A stretch of 64,000 nucleotides of DNA from Pseudomonas kitaguniensis (GTDB lineage: Bacteria; Pseudomonadota; Gammaproteobacteria; Pseudomonadales; Pseudomonadaceae): the NCBI RefSeq assembly GCF_009296165.1, contig NZ_VUAZ01000003.1, positions 1 to 64,000 on the forward strand, read 5' to 3'. This document shows, piece by piece, positions 26,577 to 36,777 of this stretch. The notes below the pieces were generated by a model. It was not told the DNA's origin. It did not search any database and saw only the letters and a program-made list of their open reading frames with translations. Each line of letters begins with the position of its first letter. Position 1 is the stretch's first letter. Made by a program: the position numbers and the translations under genes.

Positions 26577-26620
26577 ACAAAAAAAGCCTGACGCTGCAAC
26601 CGCAGCGCCAGGCTTTTTTA
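26577..26620 (-). terminator. intrinsic terminator
   Basis: AAAAAAAGCCTG-a-CGCTG pairs with CAGCG-c-CAGGCTTTTTT, a long stem with one internal mismatch, flanked by A- and T-runs. On the minus strand it ends the lipoprotein gene at 26658-27008. Confidence 0.9.
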
Positions 26621-26657
26621 TCGGACTCAAGTGTGTGCGGGATAAACCTGTGGAGGC

Positions 26658-27008
26658 TCAGCCGGAGATACAGTCTTCCCCGGCTTTTTTAACGTCACCC
26701 GGGCGAATAGGCACATTTGACATACTCTCATAGAGCTTGATGCTGCTGCCGCTGGAGCGGTCCTCGATTTCGAAGATCGCCGACGGGTCAGACGAGAATT
26801 TCTGCGGCACAATTACCTGCACACCGTCCTTATGCGGTTCGATCTGCGGCGGGCGGCGAGTCGCGGCCAACTTGCGGACCACGCATGCGGCATACTCAGG
26901 CGGTTTTTTGCCTGAAATGACCACCAAGGTTGGCGGGGTCTGCTTGATATCTGCAACCGACGCACAGCCACCCAACGCCAAGGCAAGCACCAACACACTC
27001 CACTTCAT
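26658..27008 (-). CDS. lipoprotein, first of three related copies in this window
   Basis: A 116-residue protein with signal MKWSVLVLALALGGC (lipobox ALGGC). The mature part reads GKKPPEYAACVV, later IFEIEDRSSGSSIKLYES, and ends with a Cys (AGEDC). The same pattern occurs in the proteins at 35426-35779 and, on the prophage, 58594-58938. The ATG at 27008 is preceded by GGAGGTG; a longer frame to 27065 has no signal peptide at its start. Two conserved Cys residues probably form a disulphide. Function unknown. Confidence 0.8.
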   Translation of the reverse strand: MKWSVLVLALALGGCASVADIKQTPPTLVVISGKKPPEYAACVVRKLAATRRPPQIEPHKDGVQVIVPQKFSSDPSAIFEIEDRSSGSSIKLYESMSNVPIRPGDVKKAGEDCISG

Positions 27009-27219
27009 ACGAACACCTCCGATAAAGACCCTAGGACAGCGCCGAGAGAAAATTTCTCCCATCAATGTAGGACTTATCTCTAAAAACCTGAGAAATAACT
27101 GATTTAAATTGTCGAACTCGTCGACGGCGACCCGATAATAACCGCGCTAGGGCTGATAAACTCTATCTTATCCTACGTATCATTCTGATTTTTCAGAAAA
27201 AGCCCTCTGGAGACACCCC

Positions 27220-27522
27220 ATGAAATTCATCCACCAGCGCGAGCATCTCAACGAGGGCGACATCGTGGTCATCGAATGCTCGCAGACCTGCAACATTCGT
27301 TTGATGAGCGACGCCAACTTCCGCAGCTTCAAGAACGGTGGCCGCCACACCTACCACGGCGGCGCATTCGAGGACTTCCCGGCCAGAATCACCGCGCCGA
27401 GCACCGGGTTCTGGAACATTACCCTGGACGTGGTCACCCGCCGCGCCATCAGCGTTACCCGCAAGCCTGCTTTGTCCCACAAGATTCGCATCGTTCGTCG
27501 CACCAGCAGCAAACTGAGCTGA
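27220..27522 (+). CDS. DUF1883 domain protein
   Basis: A 100-residue protein matching the DUF1883 family along its length: MKFIHQREHLNEGDIVVIECSQTCNIRL, then FRSFKNGGRHTYHGG and TRRAISVTRKPALSHKIRIVRR. The fold is probably all-beta. The ATG at 27220 follows TCTGGAGACACCCC. It heads a run of plus-strand genes towards alkB and ada but is separated from them by its own gaps. Function unknown. Confidence 0.85.
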   Translation: MKFIHQREHLNEGDIVVIECSQTCNIRLMSDANFRSFKNGGRHTYHGGAFEDFPARITAPSTGFWNITLDVVTRRAISVTRKPALSHKIRIVRRTSSKLS

Positions 27523-27548
27523 TCCGAACACTCGACAGGAAGATAGCT

Positions 27549-27719
27549 GTGACCACCACGACTAAATACGTCATCAATTACAAGCTTAACGGCGAGCGCC
27601 GCTTTGAGTTCGCTCAATTGCATACCGATAGCGTCGATGAAGCCAAACAAGCACTGGCAAAAATGCACCAAGATGCCACCGACGAAATCACCGATGTAAA
27701 AGTGAGCAAGGCGCTGTAA
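27549..27719 (+). CDS. small conserved hypothetical protein (56 residues)
   Basis: Starts with GTG at 27549 after AGGAAGATAGCT. The peptide VTTTTKYVINYKLNGERRFEFAQ and the following TDSVDEAKQALAKMH suggest a small alpha/beta domain. It ends 3 bases before alkB, so it is probably co-transcribed with that repair gene. No motif identifies a function. Confidence 0.65.
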   Translation: MTTTTKYVINYKLNGERRFEFAQLHTDSVDEAKQALAKMHQDATDEITDVKVSKAL

Positions 27720-27722
27720 GCC

Positions 27723-28388
27723 ATGCCAGGCCCTACTGCTGATTTGTTCGCCGATGACGCCCTGCAACAACCCGCGCGGCGCGAGCAGATTGGCGAAGAG
27801 TCTTACGTGCTCAGGGGCTACGCCCTGCCCTGGATTGAGCGCCTGCTGCCTGAACTGCGTCGGGTGCTGGCGCAATCGCCGTTTCGGCAGATGGTCACGC
27901 CTGGCGGGTTTACCATGTCGGCGGCGCTGAGCAGTTGCGGCGAACTGGGCTGGACCACTGACAGTGCCGGTTATCGTTACAGCCCCCTTGACCCGCGCAG
28001 CCAGCAACCGTGGCCGGCGATGCCAGAGGCGTTGCGCCAACTGGCGATGCTGGCGGCGACAGACGCCGGTTTCGACGAGTTTGTGCCGGACGCCTGCCTG
28101 ATCAACCGCTATGTGCCTGGCGCTAAAATGTCCCTGCACCAAGACAAAAACGAGCGCTGCTACCGCGCGCCCGTGGTCTCGGTGTCGCTCGGCCTGCCGG
28201 CGATTTTCCTGTTTGGCGGCCACGCGCGCAGCGACAAAACGCAGAAGATCTCGCTGTTCCATGGCGACGTGGTGGTCTGGGGCGGCGTTGATCGCCTGCG
28301 CTTTCATGGGGTGATGCCGATCAAGGAAGGTGTGCACCCGATCATGGGCCCGCAGCGTATCAACCTGACCTTTCGCACTGCCGGCTGA
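27723..28388 (+). CDS. alkB: DNA oxidative demethylase AlkB
   Basis: An Fe(II)/2-oxoglutarate dioxygenase that removes methyl groups from 1-methyladenine and 3-methylcytosine. The 221-residue protein has the iron ligands His-x-Asp in KMSLHQDKNE and a distal His in RLRFHGVMP, plus the paired Arg site for 2-oxoglutarate in RINLTFRTAG. The upstream FTMSAALSSCGELGW fits the AlkB nucleotide-recognition lid. It lies just before ada, giving an alkylation-repair pair. Confidence 0.95.
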   Translation: MPGPTADLFADDALQQPARREQIGEESYVLRGYALPWIERLLPELRRVLAQSPFRQMVTPGGFTMSAALSSCGELGWTTDSAGYRYSPLDPRSQQPWPAMPEALRQLAMLAATDAGFDEFVPDACLINRYVPGAKMSLHQDKNERCYRAPVVSVSLGLPAIFLFGGHARSDKTQKISLFHGDVVVWGGVDRLRFHGVMPIKEGVHPIMGPQRINLTFRTAG

Positions 28389-28463
28389 TTTGACCGCAAG
28401 CTTGAGGGTGCCCAGCATGACCAACCCGGTTAATCTGCGCGTGACCCGTCAAGAGTGCAGGCC

Positions 28464-29546
28464 ATGAGCAACCAACAAGACCCCCGCTGGGCCGCCATCG
28501 TCGCGCGCGACGCCAAGGCCGACGCGGTATTTGTGTATGGCGTAAAAACCACCGGCGTGTATTGCCGCCCCAGCAGTGCCTCGCGCTTGCCGCGCCCGGA
28601 CAATATCGAATTCTTCGACAGCGCCGCCCTCGCCGAAGCCGCAGGCTATCGCCCAAGTAAACGCGCGCTGGGTGACCAGACTCAATTGGCCGCGCACCAC
28701 GCGCAGTTGGTGGCGGATGCGTGCAGGCACCTGGAGCAGGCTGAAACGCCGCCCAACCTGGAAGCGCTTGCGCGCCTGGCCGGGCTAAGTCCTTTCCATT
28801 TCCATCGAGTGTTCAAAGGCGTCACTGGCCTGACGCCCAAGGGTTATGCCAGCGCCCTGCGTTCGCGCAAAGTACGTGATGGCCTGCACAGCCAGCACTC
28901 GGTGACCGAGGCGCTGTACGAGGCCGGCTTCAACTCCAACAGCCGCTTTTATGCCGCGGCCGACCAACTGCTCGGCATGAAACCCAGCGATTACAAAGCC
29001 GGCGGCAGCCACAGCCAGATTCTGTTTGCCGTGGGCCAGTGCTCGTTGGGCGCGATTCTGGTGGCGCAGAGCCAACGCGGCGTCTGCGCGATTTTGCTCG
29101 GGGACGACCCGGACACGCTGGTGCGCGAGCTGCAGGATAAATTTCGCAACGCCGAATTAGTCGGCGCAGATCAGGGCTTTGAACAGTTGATCGCCCACGT
29201 CGTGGGGTTTATCGAAGCGCCTGCGCTGGGGTTGAATTTGCCGCTGGACTTGCGCGGCACTGCGTTTCAGGAGCGCGTGTGGCAGGCGCTGCGCGAAATT
29301 CCGCCGGGCAGCACCGCCAGCTACGCGCAGATCGCCCAGCGCATCGGCGCGCCCAAGTCGTTTCGTGCTGTGGCTCAGGCCTGTGCCGCCAACGCGCTGG
29401 CGGTGGCGATTCCGTGCCATCGCGTGGTGCGCAGTAACGGCGAACTGTCGGGCTACCGCTGGGGCATAGAACGCAAGCGCCAACTGCTGGAGCGAGAGCA
29501 CGGCGGTGCAGAGCTTCACGAAACGTCGCCGTCGTCCAGTGAATAA
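28464..29546 (+). CDS. ada: Ada-type methylguanine methyltransferase/regulator with degenerate zinc site
   Basis: Three domains in about 360 residues: Ada N-terminal domain (1-75), AraC-type helix-turn-helix (about 85-175) and O6-methylguanine methyltransferase (about 185-350). The methyltransferase site is intact: PCHRVVRSNGELSGYRWG with Cys318. In the N-terminal domain only the first Cys (Cys34, GVYCRPS) is kept. The other three zinc ligands are replaced: Ser38 (RPSSAS), Ser65 and Ala68 (RPSKRA, normally RPCxRC). Phosphotriester repair and methylation-triggered activation should therefore be impaired, while O6-methylguanine repair should persist. The ATG at 28464 is preferred to an upstream GTG at 28455. 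It follows alkB. Confidence 0.88.
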   Translation: MSNQQDPRWAAIVARDAKADAVFVYGVKTTGVYCRPSSASRLPRPDNIEFFDSAALAEAAGYRPSKRALGDQTQLAAHHAQLVADACRHLEQAETPPNLEALARLAGLSPFHFHRVFKGVTGLTPKGYASALRSRKVRDGLHSQHSVTEALYEAGFNSNSRFYAAADQLLGMKPSDYKAGGSHSQILFAVGQCSLGAILVAQSQRGVCAILLGDDPDTLVRELQDKFRNAELVGADQGFEQLIAHVVGFIEAPALGLNLPLDLRGTAFQERVWQALREIPPGSTASYAQIAQRIGAPKSFRAVAQACAANALAVAIPCHRVVRSNGELSGYRWGIERKRQLLEREHGGAELHETSPSSSE

Positions 29547-29619
29547 AACGCACTGGCCGGGCGCCAAGCGCCCTGCTACAACAGCGCCACGCCTTACTGA
29601 CGCTGGAGACGCATCCGCC

Positions 29620-30675
29620 ATGAGCACCTGGCCAGACACTCGAATTCTAGACCTCTTGGGCATTGATTTGCCCATCATCCAGGCGCCCATGGTCGCGGCG
29701 ACCACCACCGCCATGGTCAGCGCCGTGAATGCAGCGGGCGGCCTCGGTTCGATGCCGGCGGCCGGGCTGAGCATCGAGCAACTGCGCGAAGCCTTGACCA
29801 CCCTGCGCCAGGCAAACGTGCGCCCGCTCAACGTGAATTTCTTCTGCCATCAACCGCCTGTGGCCGATGCACAACGTGACCGGCACTGGAAGGATTTGCT
29901 CGCGCCCTACTACCGCGAATTGGGCGCCGACTTTGACGCGCCGACCCCGGTGTCTGATCGCGCGCCGTTCAACGATGCCGCCTGCCAAATCGTTGAAGCG
30001 TTTCGCCCAGAAGTGGTGAGTTTTCACTTCGGCCTGCCGGAACAGGCCTTGCTCGACCGGGTAAAAGCCACCGGCGCCAAGGTGCTGTCGTCAGCCACCA
30101 CCGTGGCCGAAGCCGTGTGGCTGGAACAGCACGGCTGCGATGCAATTATTGCGATGGGCATTGAGGCAGGCGGGCATCGCGGGTTGTTTCTCAGCGACGA
30201 CCTGAATACCCAGATTGGCCTGATGGCACTGCTGCCGCAAATTGTCGACGCGGTCAGCGTGCCGGTAGTTGCCGCAGGCGGCATCGGCGATGCACGCGGG
30301 GTTGTCGCGGCATTCGCGCTTGGCGCGTGCGCCGTGCAGCTTGGCACCGCGTACCTGTTTACAGACGAGGCCAACATCAGCGCTTCCCACCGGCATGCGT
30401 TGCAACACGCGCAAGCCAGCGACACCGCGTTGACCAACCTGTTTACCGGCCGCCCGGCGCGCGGCATCGTTAACCGCGTGATGCGTGAACTCGGCGCGAT
30501 CAACCCGGCAGCGCCTGCATTCCCCACCTCGGGCGGCGCGTTGATGCCGCTCAAAGCGCTTGATGAAGCGGGTTTCAGCAACCTGTGGTCGGGCCAGGCA
30601 CTGCGCTTGGGCAAACACATGTCGGCTTACGACCTGACGCGCGAATTGGCCGAGCAAGCGCTGGCCAGGCTGTAG
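29620..30675 (+). CDS. nitronate monooxygenase / 2-nitropropane dioxygenase family
   Basis: A 351-residue FMN-dependent TIM-barrel enzyme that oxidises nitronates such as propionate-3-nitronate. Motifs include LPIIQAPMVAATTTAMVSAVNAAGGLGSMPAAG at the start and GIEAGGHRG (the family His, FMN site) near residue 180. VPVVAAGGIGDARGVVAAFALGACAVQLGTAYL is the phosphate-binding region. Length is normal for class I. The ATG at 29620 was chosen because the frame upstream overlaps ada and lacks similarity. No operon partner is evident. Confidence 0.9.
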   Translation: MSTWPDTRILDLLGIDLPIIQAPMVAATTTAMVSAVNAAGGLGSMPAAGLSIEQLREALTTLRQANVRPLNVNFFCHQPPVADAQRDRHWKDLLAPYYRELGADFDAPTPVSDRAPFNDAACQIVEAFRPEVVSFHFGLPEQALLDRVKATGAKVLSSATTVAEAVWLEQHGCDAIIAMGIEAGGHRGLFLSDDLNTQIGLMALLPQIVDAVSVPVVAAGGIGDARGVVAAFALGACAVQLGTAYLFTDEANISASHRHALQHAQASDTALTNLFTGRPARGIVNRVMRELGAINPAAPAFPTSGGALMPLKALDEAGFSNLWSGQALRLGKHMSAYDLTRELAEQALARL

Positions 30676-30689
30676 CGTTTCAACACTGA

Positions 30690-31592
<903 letters not shown>

Positions 31593-32273
31593 ATGCCGCT
31601 GTCGAGTGCCGATTTTTCGGCGATCTGGCTGACCATCAAGCTGGCGTCACTGACCACCGTGATTCTACTGATCATCGGCACTCCGATTGCGCTGTGGCTG
31701 TCGCGCACGCGTTCCTGGTGGCGCGGCCCGATTGGGGCCATCGTCGCCCTGCCGTTGGTGCTGCCACCGACGGTGATTGGTTTTTACCTGCTGTTGAGCA
31801 TGGGCCCGCATGGCTATTTCGGCCAGTTTACCCAATGGCTGGGCCTGGGCACGCTGACGTTCAGCTTCGCCGGGCTGGTGATTGGCTCGGTGATCTACTC
31901 CCTGCCGTTTGTGGTGCAGCCGTTGCAAAACGCCTTCTCCGCCATCGGCACCCGCCCATTGGAGGTGGCCGCGACCTTGCGGGCGAATCCGTGGGACACT
32001 TTTTTCACGGTGATTTTGCCGCTGGCGCGCCCCGGGTTTATCACCGCCTCGATTCTTGGCTTTGCGCATACGGTGGGTGAGTTTGGCGTGGTGCTGATGA
32101 TCGGCGGCAACATCCCGGACAAGACCCGCGTGGTCTCGGTGCAAATCTACGACCACGTCGAAGCCATGGAATATGCCCAGGCGCACTGGCTCGCGGGCTC
32201 GATGGTGGTGTTCGCGTTCCTCGTGTTGCTGGCGCTCTACTCCAGCCGTAAAACCAAAATGGGCTGGAGCTGA
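31593..32273 (+). CDS. modB: molybdate ABC transporter, permease
   Basis: A 226-residue inner-membrane permease with five hydrophobic helices. The EAA loop that contacts ModC reads [26 protein letters not shown] at about residues 130-155. [16 protein letters not shown] after helix 2 is typical of ModB. The gene starts immediately after the modA stop and ends 5 bases before modC, so the three are one operon. Confidence 0.95.
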   Translation: MPLSSADFSAIWLTIKLASLTTVILLIIGTPIALWLSRTRSWWRGPIGAIVALPLVLPPTVIGFYLLLSMGPHGYFGQFTQWLGLGTLTFSFAGLVIGSVIYSLPFVVQPLQNAFSAIGTRPLEVAATLRANPWDTFFTVILPLARPGFITASILGFAHTVGEFGVVLMIGGNIPDKTRVVSVQIYDHVEAMEYAQAHWLAGSMVVFAFLVLLALYSSRKTKMGWS

Positions 32274-32278
32274 CCACG

Positions 32279-33358
32279 ATGATAGACGTACGACTGCACC
32301 TCAACTATGCAGGCTTTGCGCTGGACGTCGACCTGCATCTTCCCGGCCGTGGCGTGAGCGCGCTGTACGGGCATTCCGGCTCCGGCAAAACCACCTGTCT
32401 GCGCTGCATCGCCGGGCTGGAGCGCGCCGAAGCCGGGTTTGTGCAGGTTAACGATGAGGTCTGGCAAGACAGCCGTCACGGGCTGTTTGTGCCGCCGCAT
32501 AAACGCGCGCTGGGTTATGTGTTTCAGGAAGCGAGTCTTTTTCCGCACCTGTCGGTGCGGGCTAATCTTGAGTTCGGTCTCAAGCGCATCCCGCGCCAAC
32601 AGCGGCGCGTGGACATGGCCCAGGCCACCGAACTGCTCGGCATCGGCCACCTGCTTGAGCGCCATCCGCAGCACTTGTCCGGCGGTGAGCGCCAGCGCAT
32701 CGGCATTGCGCGCGCGCTGCTCACCAGCCCTAAATTGTTGTTGATGGATGAACCGTTGGCGGCGCTCGACAGCAAACGCAAAAGCGAAATACTGCCTTAC
32801 CTCGAACGCCTGCACGACGAGCTGGACATCCCGGTGCTGTACGTCAGCCACGCGCAGGACGAAGTAGCGCGGCTGGCGGATCACATCGTGCTGCTCAGCG
32901 ACGGCAAGGCCCTGGCCAGCGGCCCGATCGGTGAAACCCTGGCGCGGCTCGACCTGCCGCTGGCGTTGGGCGACGACGCTGGCGTGGTGATCAACGGCAC
33001 AGTCAGCGCCTACGACGAGCACTATCAACTGCTGACCTTGCAACTGCCTGACAGCCCGCTGCAGATGCGCGTGGCCCACGCGCCGCTGGCGTTGGGCAAA
33101 CAGTTGCGGGTCAAGGTGCAAGCGCGCGACGTCAGCCTCAGCCTGCAGGCGCAAGAGCCGAGCAGCATCCTCAACCGCCTGCCGGTGACGGTCACCCAAG
33201 ACATCGCGGCGGACAACAGCGCCCACGTGCTGGTGCGCCTCGACGCGGGCGGCACGCCGTTGCTGGCGCGCATCACGCGCTTCTCCCGCGACCAGTTGCA
33301 CCTGCACCCCGGCCAGCAACTGTGGGCGCAAATCAAGGCGGCGGCGGTGCTGGCCTAA
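32279..33358 (+). CDS. modC: molybdate ABC transporter, ATP-binding protein
   Basis: A 359-residue ATPase. The Walker A is GHSGSGKTT (residues 34-42), the Q-loop lies in [15 protein letters not shown], the signature is LSGGERQR and the Walker B is [11 protein letters not shown], with the switch His in VSHAQDE. The C-terminal 120 residues form the Mop/TOBE domain ([13 protein letters not shown]) that senses molybdate in ModC proteins. It completes the modABC operon. Confidence 0.95.
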   Translation: MIDVRLHLNYAGFALDVDLHLPGRGVSALYGHSGSGKTTCLRCIAGLERAEAGFVQVNDEVWQDSRHGLFVPPHKRALGYVFQEASLFPHLSVRANLEFGLKRIPRQQRRVDMAQATELLGIGHLLERHPQHLSGGERQRIGIARALLTSPKLLLMDEPLAALDSKRKSEILPYLERLHDELDIPVLYVSHAQDEVARLADHIVLLSDGKALASGPIGETLARLDLPLALGDDAGVVINGTVSAYDEHYQLLTLQLPDSPLQMRVAHAPLALGKQLRVKVQARDVSLSLQAQEPSSILNRLPVTVTQDIAADNSAHVLVRLDAGGTPLLARITRFSRDQLHLHPGQQLWAQIKAAAVLA

Positions 33359-33430
33359 CTAATTGGCACGCGCGCAAAACTCTGCGGTCAATCAGACATA
33401 CCGGCCTGATCTTGCCAAGGAATTTGCACC

Positions 33431-34492
33431 ATGCCCGACTCTGCGTTGCTTGCCGACCTGCCCCGCGACCTGCATTACGTTGACGATACCCAGCCCGGCA
33501 TCCGCCGTAAAAAACTGCGCGGCAAGTTCCAGTATTTCGACCCTGAAGGCCAGCGCATCACCGATAAAGATGAAATCAAACGCCTCAACGCATTGGCCGT
33601 GCCGCCCGCCTACACCGACGTGTGGATTTGCGCCGACGCGCGTGGCCATCTGCAAGCCACCGGGCGTGATGCGCGCGGCCGCAAGCAGTACCGCTACCAC
33701 ACGCGCTGGCGTGAGGTGCGCGACACCGACAAGTATTCGCGCCTGCAAGCGTTCGGCGAGGCCTTGCCCAAGCTGCGCAAGCAACTGGAAGCACAAATCG
33801 CCGAGCCAGGGTTTACCCGCGAAAAAGTTCTCGCCACCGTGGTGATGCTACTCGACGCCACGCTGATTCGCGTCGGCAATACCCAGTACGCGCGTGACAA
33901 CAAATCCTACGGGCTGACCACCCTGCGCACCCGCCATGTGGACGTCAAAGGCAGCGAGATTCAATTCCAGTTTCGCGGCAAAAGCGGGGTTGAGCATCAA
34001 ATCAGCGTCAAGGACCGGCGCTTGGCCACAGTGGTCAAGCGCTGCATGGAATTGCCTGGGCAAAACCTGTTTCAGTACCTGGACGAAGACGGCGAGCGGC
34101 ACACCGTCAGCTCGCATGACGTCAACGCCTACCTGCACAGCCTCACCGGCGCCGACTTCACCGCCAAGGATTACCGCACCTGGGCCGGCACCGCGCTTGC
34201 GCTTGCGGTGTTGCGCGAGCTGGAATGGCAGCCGGAATCGGATGCCAAGCGCCACGTGGTAGCGATGGTCAAGGACGTCGCCAAGCAACTCGGCAATACC
34301 CCGGCGGTGTGCCGCAAATGTTATATCCACCCTGCTGTGCTCGAACATTTCAGCTTGGGCGAGTTGTCGAAACTGCCCAAACCTCGGGTGCGCAAGGGTT
34401 TAAAAGCCGAGGAAGTCGCGCTGGCGATGTTCCTTGAACAACTGGCGGCCGATTTGCCTAAGCAAGCGACCGGGCAAGCCAAAGCGAGTTAG
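33431..34492 (+). CDS. DNA topoisomerase IB (poxvirus-like)
   Basis: A 353-residue eukaryal/viral-type topoisomerase that relaxes supercoils through a 3'-phosphotyrosine link. The N-terminal domain begins GIRRKKLRGKFQYFD, and the catalytic core contains RVGNTQYARDNKSYGLTTLRTRHV (first Arg region) and KDYRTWAGT (with further catalytic Arg). The nucleophile is Tyr298 in CRKCYIHPAVLEHF. Length and motifs match bacterial topoisomerase IB. The ATG at 33431 follows AAGGAATTTGCACC. It is probably a separate unit from modC. Confidence 0.93.
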   Translation: MPDSALLADLPRDLHYVDDTQPGIRRKKLRGKFQYFDPEGQRITDKDEIKRLNALAVPPAYTDVWICADARGHLQATGRDARGRKQYRYHTRWREVRDTDKYSRLQAFGEALPKLRKQLEAQIAEPGFTREKVLATVVMLLDATLIRVGNTQYARDNKSYGLTTLRTRHVDVKGSEIQFQFRGKSGVEHQISVKDRRLATVVKRCMELPGQNLFQYLDEDGERHTVSSHDVNAYLHSLTGADFTAKDYRTWAGTALALAVLRELEWQPESDAKRHVVAMVKDVAKQLGNTPAVCRKCYIHPAVLEHFSLGELSKLPKPRVRKGLKAEEVALAMFLEQLAADLPKQATGQAKAS

Positions 34493-34575
34493 CAGCTGAT
34501 GCTCTGAACCCATTGCGCAGCCAATCAAAGCGTCTTACGGTAGTGGCCAAATAATCCCACCCGGAGCCCGGCCGC

Positions 34576-35280
34576 ATGCTGCCGTCATCGCACAAGCCTT
34601 ACGCCAACGCCGCACTTGCGCATCGCCATCGATGGCGCGGCCGGGTCGGCTTGATGCTGGTGGCCAGCCTTTCGGTGCTGGCAGGCATGACCGATGCCAT
34701 CGGGTTTATGGCCAGCGGCGATTTTGTCTCATTCATGAGCGGTAACACCACGCGCCTGGCCGTGGCGATCAGCGCGGGCGATCTCGGCCTGACCGGGCGT
34801 TTGCTGTTGCTGGTGGCGACGTTTGTTGTCGGCAATGCGTTGGGTGTGGTGGTCAGCCGCATCAGCCGGCGGCATGCCCTGCCCTTGCTGTTATGCATCG
34901 CCGCCTTGCTGTGCGGCGGCGCCGTGTGGCCCGCAAACGATGCGTTGCCTGCGCTGTTGGCGGCGATTGTCGCGATGGGCATGCTCAATGCTGCCGTCGA
35001 AGAGGTCAACGGCCTGCCGGTCGGCCTGACGTATGTGACGGGCGCGTTGTCACGCTTTGGGCGCGGGCTGGGCCGCTGGGTGCTGGGGGAAAGGCGCAAT
35101 GGCTGGCGGGTGCAGCTGATTCCGTGGGCCGGGATGTTTTTCGGCGCGGTGATCGGCGCGGTGCTGGAGCAGCAGTTGGGGCTCAAGGCGTTACTGGTGA
35201 GTGGTGTATTGGCCGCCGTGCTGGGGCTGGTGTCGCTGAAGATTCCGCGGCGCTGGCAGTTGGGTTACATGCCGCGATAA
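34576..35280 (+). CDS. DUF1275 (YoaK-like) membrane protein
   Basis: A 234-residue protein with about six transmembrane helices. The family signature is plain: LSVLAGMTDAIGFMASGDFVSFMSGNTTRLAVAIS in helices 1-2, followed by GNALGVVVSRIS. The second half contains NGLPVGLTYVTGALSRFGRGLG. DUF1275 proteins are thought to be transporters, but no substrate is assigned. The gene is separated by gaps from both neighbours. Confidence 0.88.
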   Translation: MLPSSHKPYANAALAHRHRWRGRVGLMLVASLSVLAGMTDAIGFMASGDFVSFMSGNTTRLAVAISAGDLGLTGRLLLLVATFVVGNALGVVVSRISRRHALPLLLCIAALLCGGAVWPANDALPALLAAIVAMGMLNAAVEEVNGLPVGLTYVTGALSRFGRGLGRWVLGERRNGWRVQLIPWAGMFFGAVIGAVLEQQLGLKALLVSGVLAAVLGLVSLKIPRRWQLGYMPR

Positions 35281-35425
35281 GCCGGTAAAGACGCTCGCCC
35301 GACGTTTGGGCCTCGACGTCCGTGTACTGGTAAAGAGCTTTGGCGTCGAGCGAGCGGTGTGAATCATAGGCCAATGCTCGGCGGCTGTCCCGCCGGGCAT
35401 TTCCGAATATCACGCAGGCAACGGA

Positions 35426-35779
35426 TTAAAGGCAGGTCGCGAGAGCGGCCAAGCGACGTTTGGCCGGCATCGTGTCGTCGCCAGCAAAGTAATTGACGGT
35501 AGCACCGGCGCCGGCGCTGCGCACGTCGGCAAAATAATCGCCGCCGGTGGTGTACACCGTGAAACCGCCAGCCTCGATCGGCTCCTTGAAGCCACCCGCG
35601 TCAACCCCGAACACGGCCTCGTCCTGCCAGCCGAACTGGATGCATTGCGCAACCACCAACGGCGCCTTCTGCGAAGCCAGGGTTTTGTAGGGCACGCCGG
35701 CGCGCGCTTGGGTCATCTTCGAGCTCGCGCAACCGGATAATGCTGCCACTATCAATGCGCCAATTACCAACGTTCGCAT
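35426..35779 (-). CDS. lipoprotein, second of three related copies
   Basis: A 117-residue protein with signal MRTLVIGALIVAALSGC (lipobox ALSGC). The mature part reads SQKAPLVVAQCIQFGWQDE, then GGFTVYTTGGDYFADVRSAGAGATVNYF, and ends in ATCL. The pattern matches the lipoprotein at 26658-27008 and the prophage one at 58594-58938. The ATG at 35779 is preceded by AAGGAGGCGATGGC; a longer frame to 35899 has no signal peptide. It is divergent from the gene at 35889. Confidence 0.8.
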   Translation of the reverse strand: MRTLVIGALIVAALSGCASSKMTQARAGVPYKTLASQKAPLVVAQCIQFGWQDEAVFGVDAGGFKEPIEAGGFTVYTTGGDYFADVRSAGAGATVNYFAGDDTMPAKRRLAALATCL

Positions 35780-35888
35780 GCCATCGCCTCCTTGGAAAAA
35801 CCGCGACTCTACCATTAGCAGGCGACACCCAAGCATTATTACGTCACCCTGTCGCCTACTTGTGACTGCACCTTTACCTGGAAAACCG

Positions 35889-36146
35889 ATGACGCCCAAC
35901 GCCGAACGCTATAACCCGTCCACCGACTACGCCGACAAGCTGATCAGCCGCATCGGCCAGACGCCCACGTGGATTGCCAAACGCATCGGCGTCACGGACA
36001 AGCGCATCCGCTACATACTCGATGGCGAGCGCACCGTGAAGGGCGAAAGCACACCGATCCAGATGACCTACACCGAGCAGTTTGCCTTGGAGTGCCTGGC
36101 GGCAGAGGCCAAGGCCAAGAAGAAGCCAGTTCCGGCGGCTGAATAA
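35889..36146 (+). CDS. small putative DNA-binding protein (85 residues)
   Basis: Contains a helix-turn-helix-like segment PTWIAKRIGVTDKRIRYILDGER (residues about 26-48) with the spacing of Cro/C1 regulators, and a C-terminal helix ending KAKKKPVPAAE. The ATG at 35889 follows a weak ribosome site; an upstream frame to 35778 overlaps the divergent lipoprotein promoter and is less likely. A strong terminator follows. Target genes are not evident; the divergent lipoprotein is one candidate. Confidence 0.7.
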   Translation: MTPNAERYNPSTDYADKLISRIGQTPTWIAKRIGVTDKRIRYILDGERTVKGESTPIQMTYTEQFALECLAAEAKAKKKPVPAAE

Positions 36147-36218
36147 ATTTAGTTTCACTGTGAAGGGTGATTGCGCCGCTTATAGTGAGCAGGCTCATTT
36201 TTTAGAAGTCTCCCTTCT

Positions 36219-36244
36219 GCCCGCCCTCCCGCGGGCTTTTTTTT
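36219..36244 (+). terminator. intrinsic terminator
   Basis: GCCCGC-cctccc-GCGGGC followed by T8, 73 bases after the stop of the 85-residue gene. Confidence 0.85.
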
Positions 36245-36324
36245 GCTTGCCGGTCGTGGTTTAACGGGGCGACTTGGATCAAAAGCGGGGTTTGCATGCA
36301 CAGCAGATCTGCTTTTTTGCTTTT

Positions 36325-36413
36325 TGTGGGAGGGGGCTTGCTCGCGATCGCGGTGTGTCAGTTGAAAAATATTTACCTGACACACCGTAATCGCGAGCAA
36401 GCCCGCTCCCACA
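36325..36413. repeat. REP doublet (REPIN-like), second copy
   Basis: TGTGGGAGGGGGCTTGCTC (36325 onward) pairs with the reverse complement unit ending GCCCGCTCCCACA at 36413. One arm carries G instead of C at the ninth position. The inner segment adds a second stem, GTGTGTCAG with CTGACACAC, so this copy can form an almost complete long hairpin. Same family as 165-252. Confidence 0.85.
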
Positions 36414-36465
36414 GTTTGAATGCATTCTGTTTGGGGGATGGGGTCGGCTTTCAGGCCGACTGCAT

Positions 36466-36777
36466 TCAGAGCCACCAGCGCAGCAAATAGAATATCGCCA
36501 TGCTCAGCAGCACCGTGATTAATACGCTGCGCGTGTAAACCATCAACGCCACGGCGCAAACACCCGCCAGCATGTACGGGTTGGCCAAACTCACGTTGAG
36601 CCTATGCTCGGCAAGAAAAATGATCGGCCCGCAAATCGCCGTCAACATCCCCGGCACTGCAAACCCCAGAAACTCGCGCACGCCGCGATTGAGCCGCACC
36701 GGCAAGCGTGGTTCGATAAACAGGTAGCGGTTGAGGAACACCACCAAGCCCATCAGCACAATCATGCCGTAAATCAT
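36466..36777 (-). CDS. azlD: AzlD-family branched-chain amino acid export subunit
   Basis: A 103-residue membrane protein with four hydrophobic segments ([68 protein letters not shown]). It is the small partner of AzlC in the LIV-E exporter. Its ATG at 36777 overlaps the azlC stop (ATGA), so the two are translationally coupled. The pair usually exports branched-chain amino acids or analogues. Confidence 0.88.
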   Translation of the reverse strand: MIYGMIVLMGLVVFLNRYLFIEPRLPVRLNRGVREFLGFAVPGMLTAICGPIIFLAEHRLNVSLANPYMLAGVCAVALMVYTRSVLITVLLSMAIFYLLRWWL

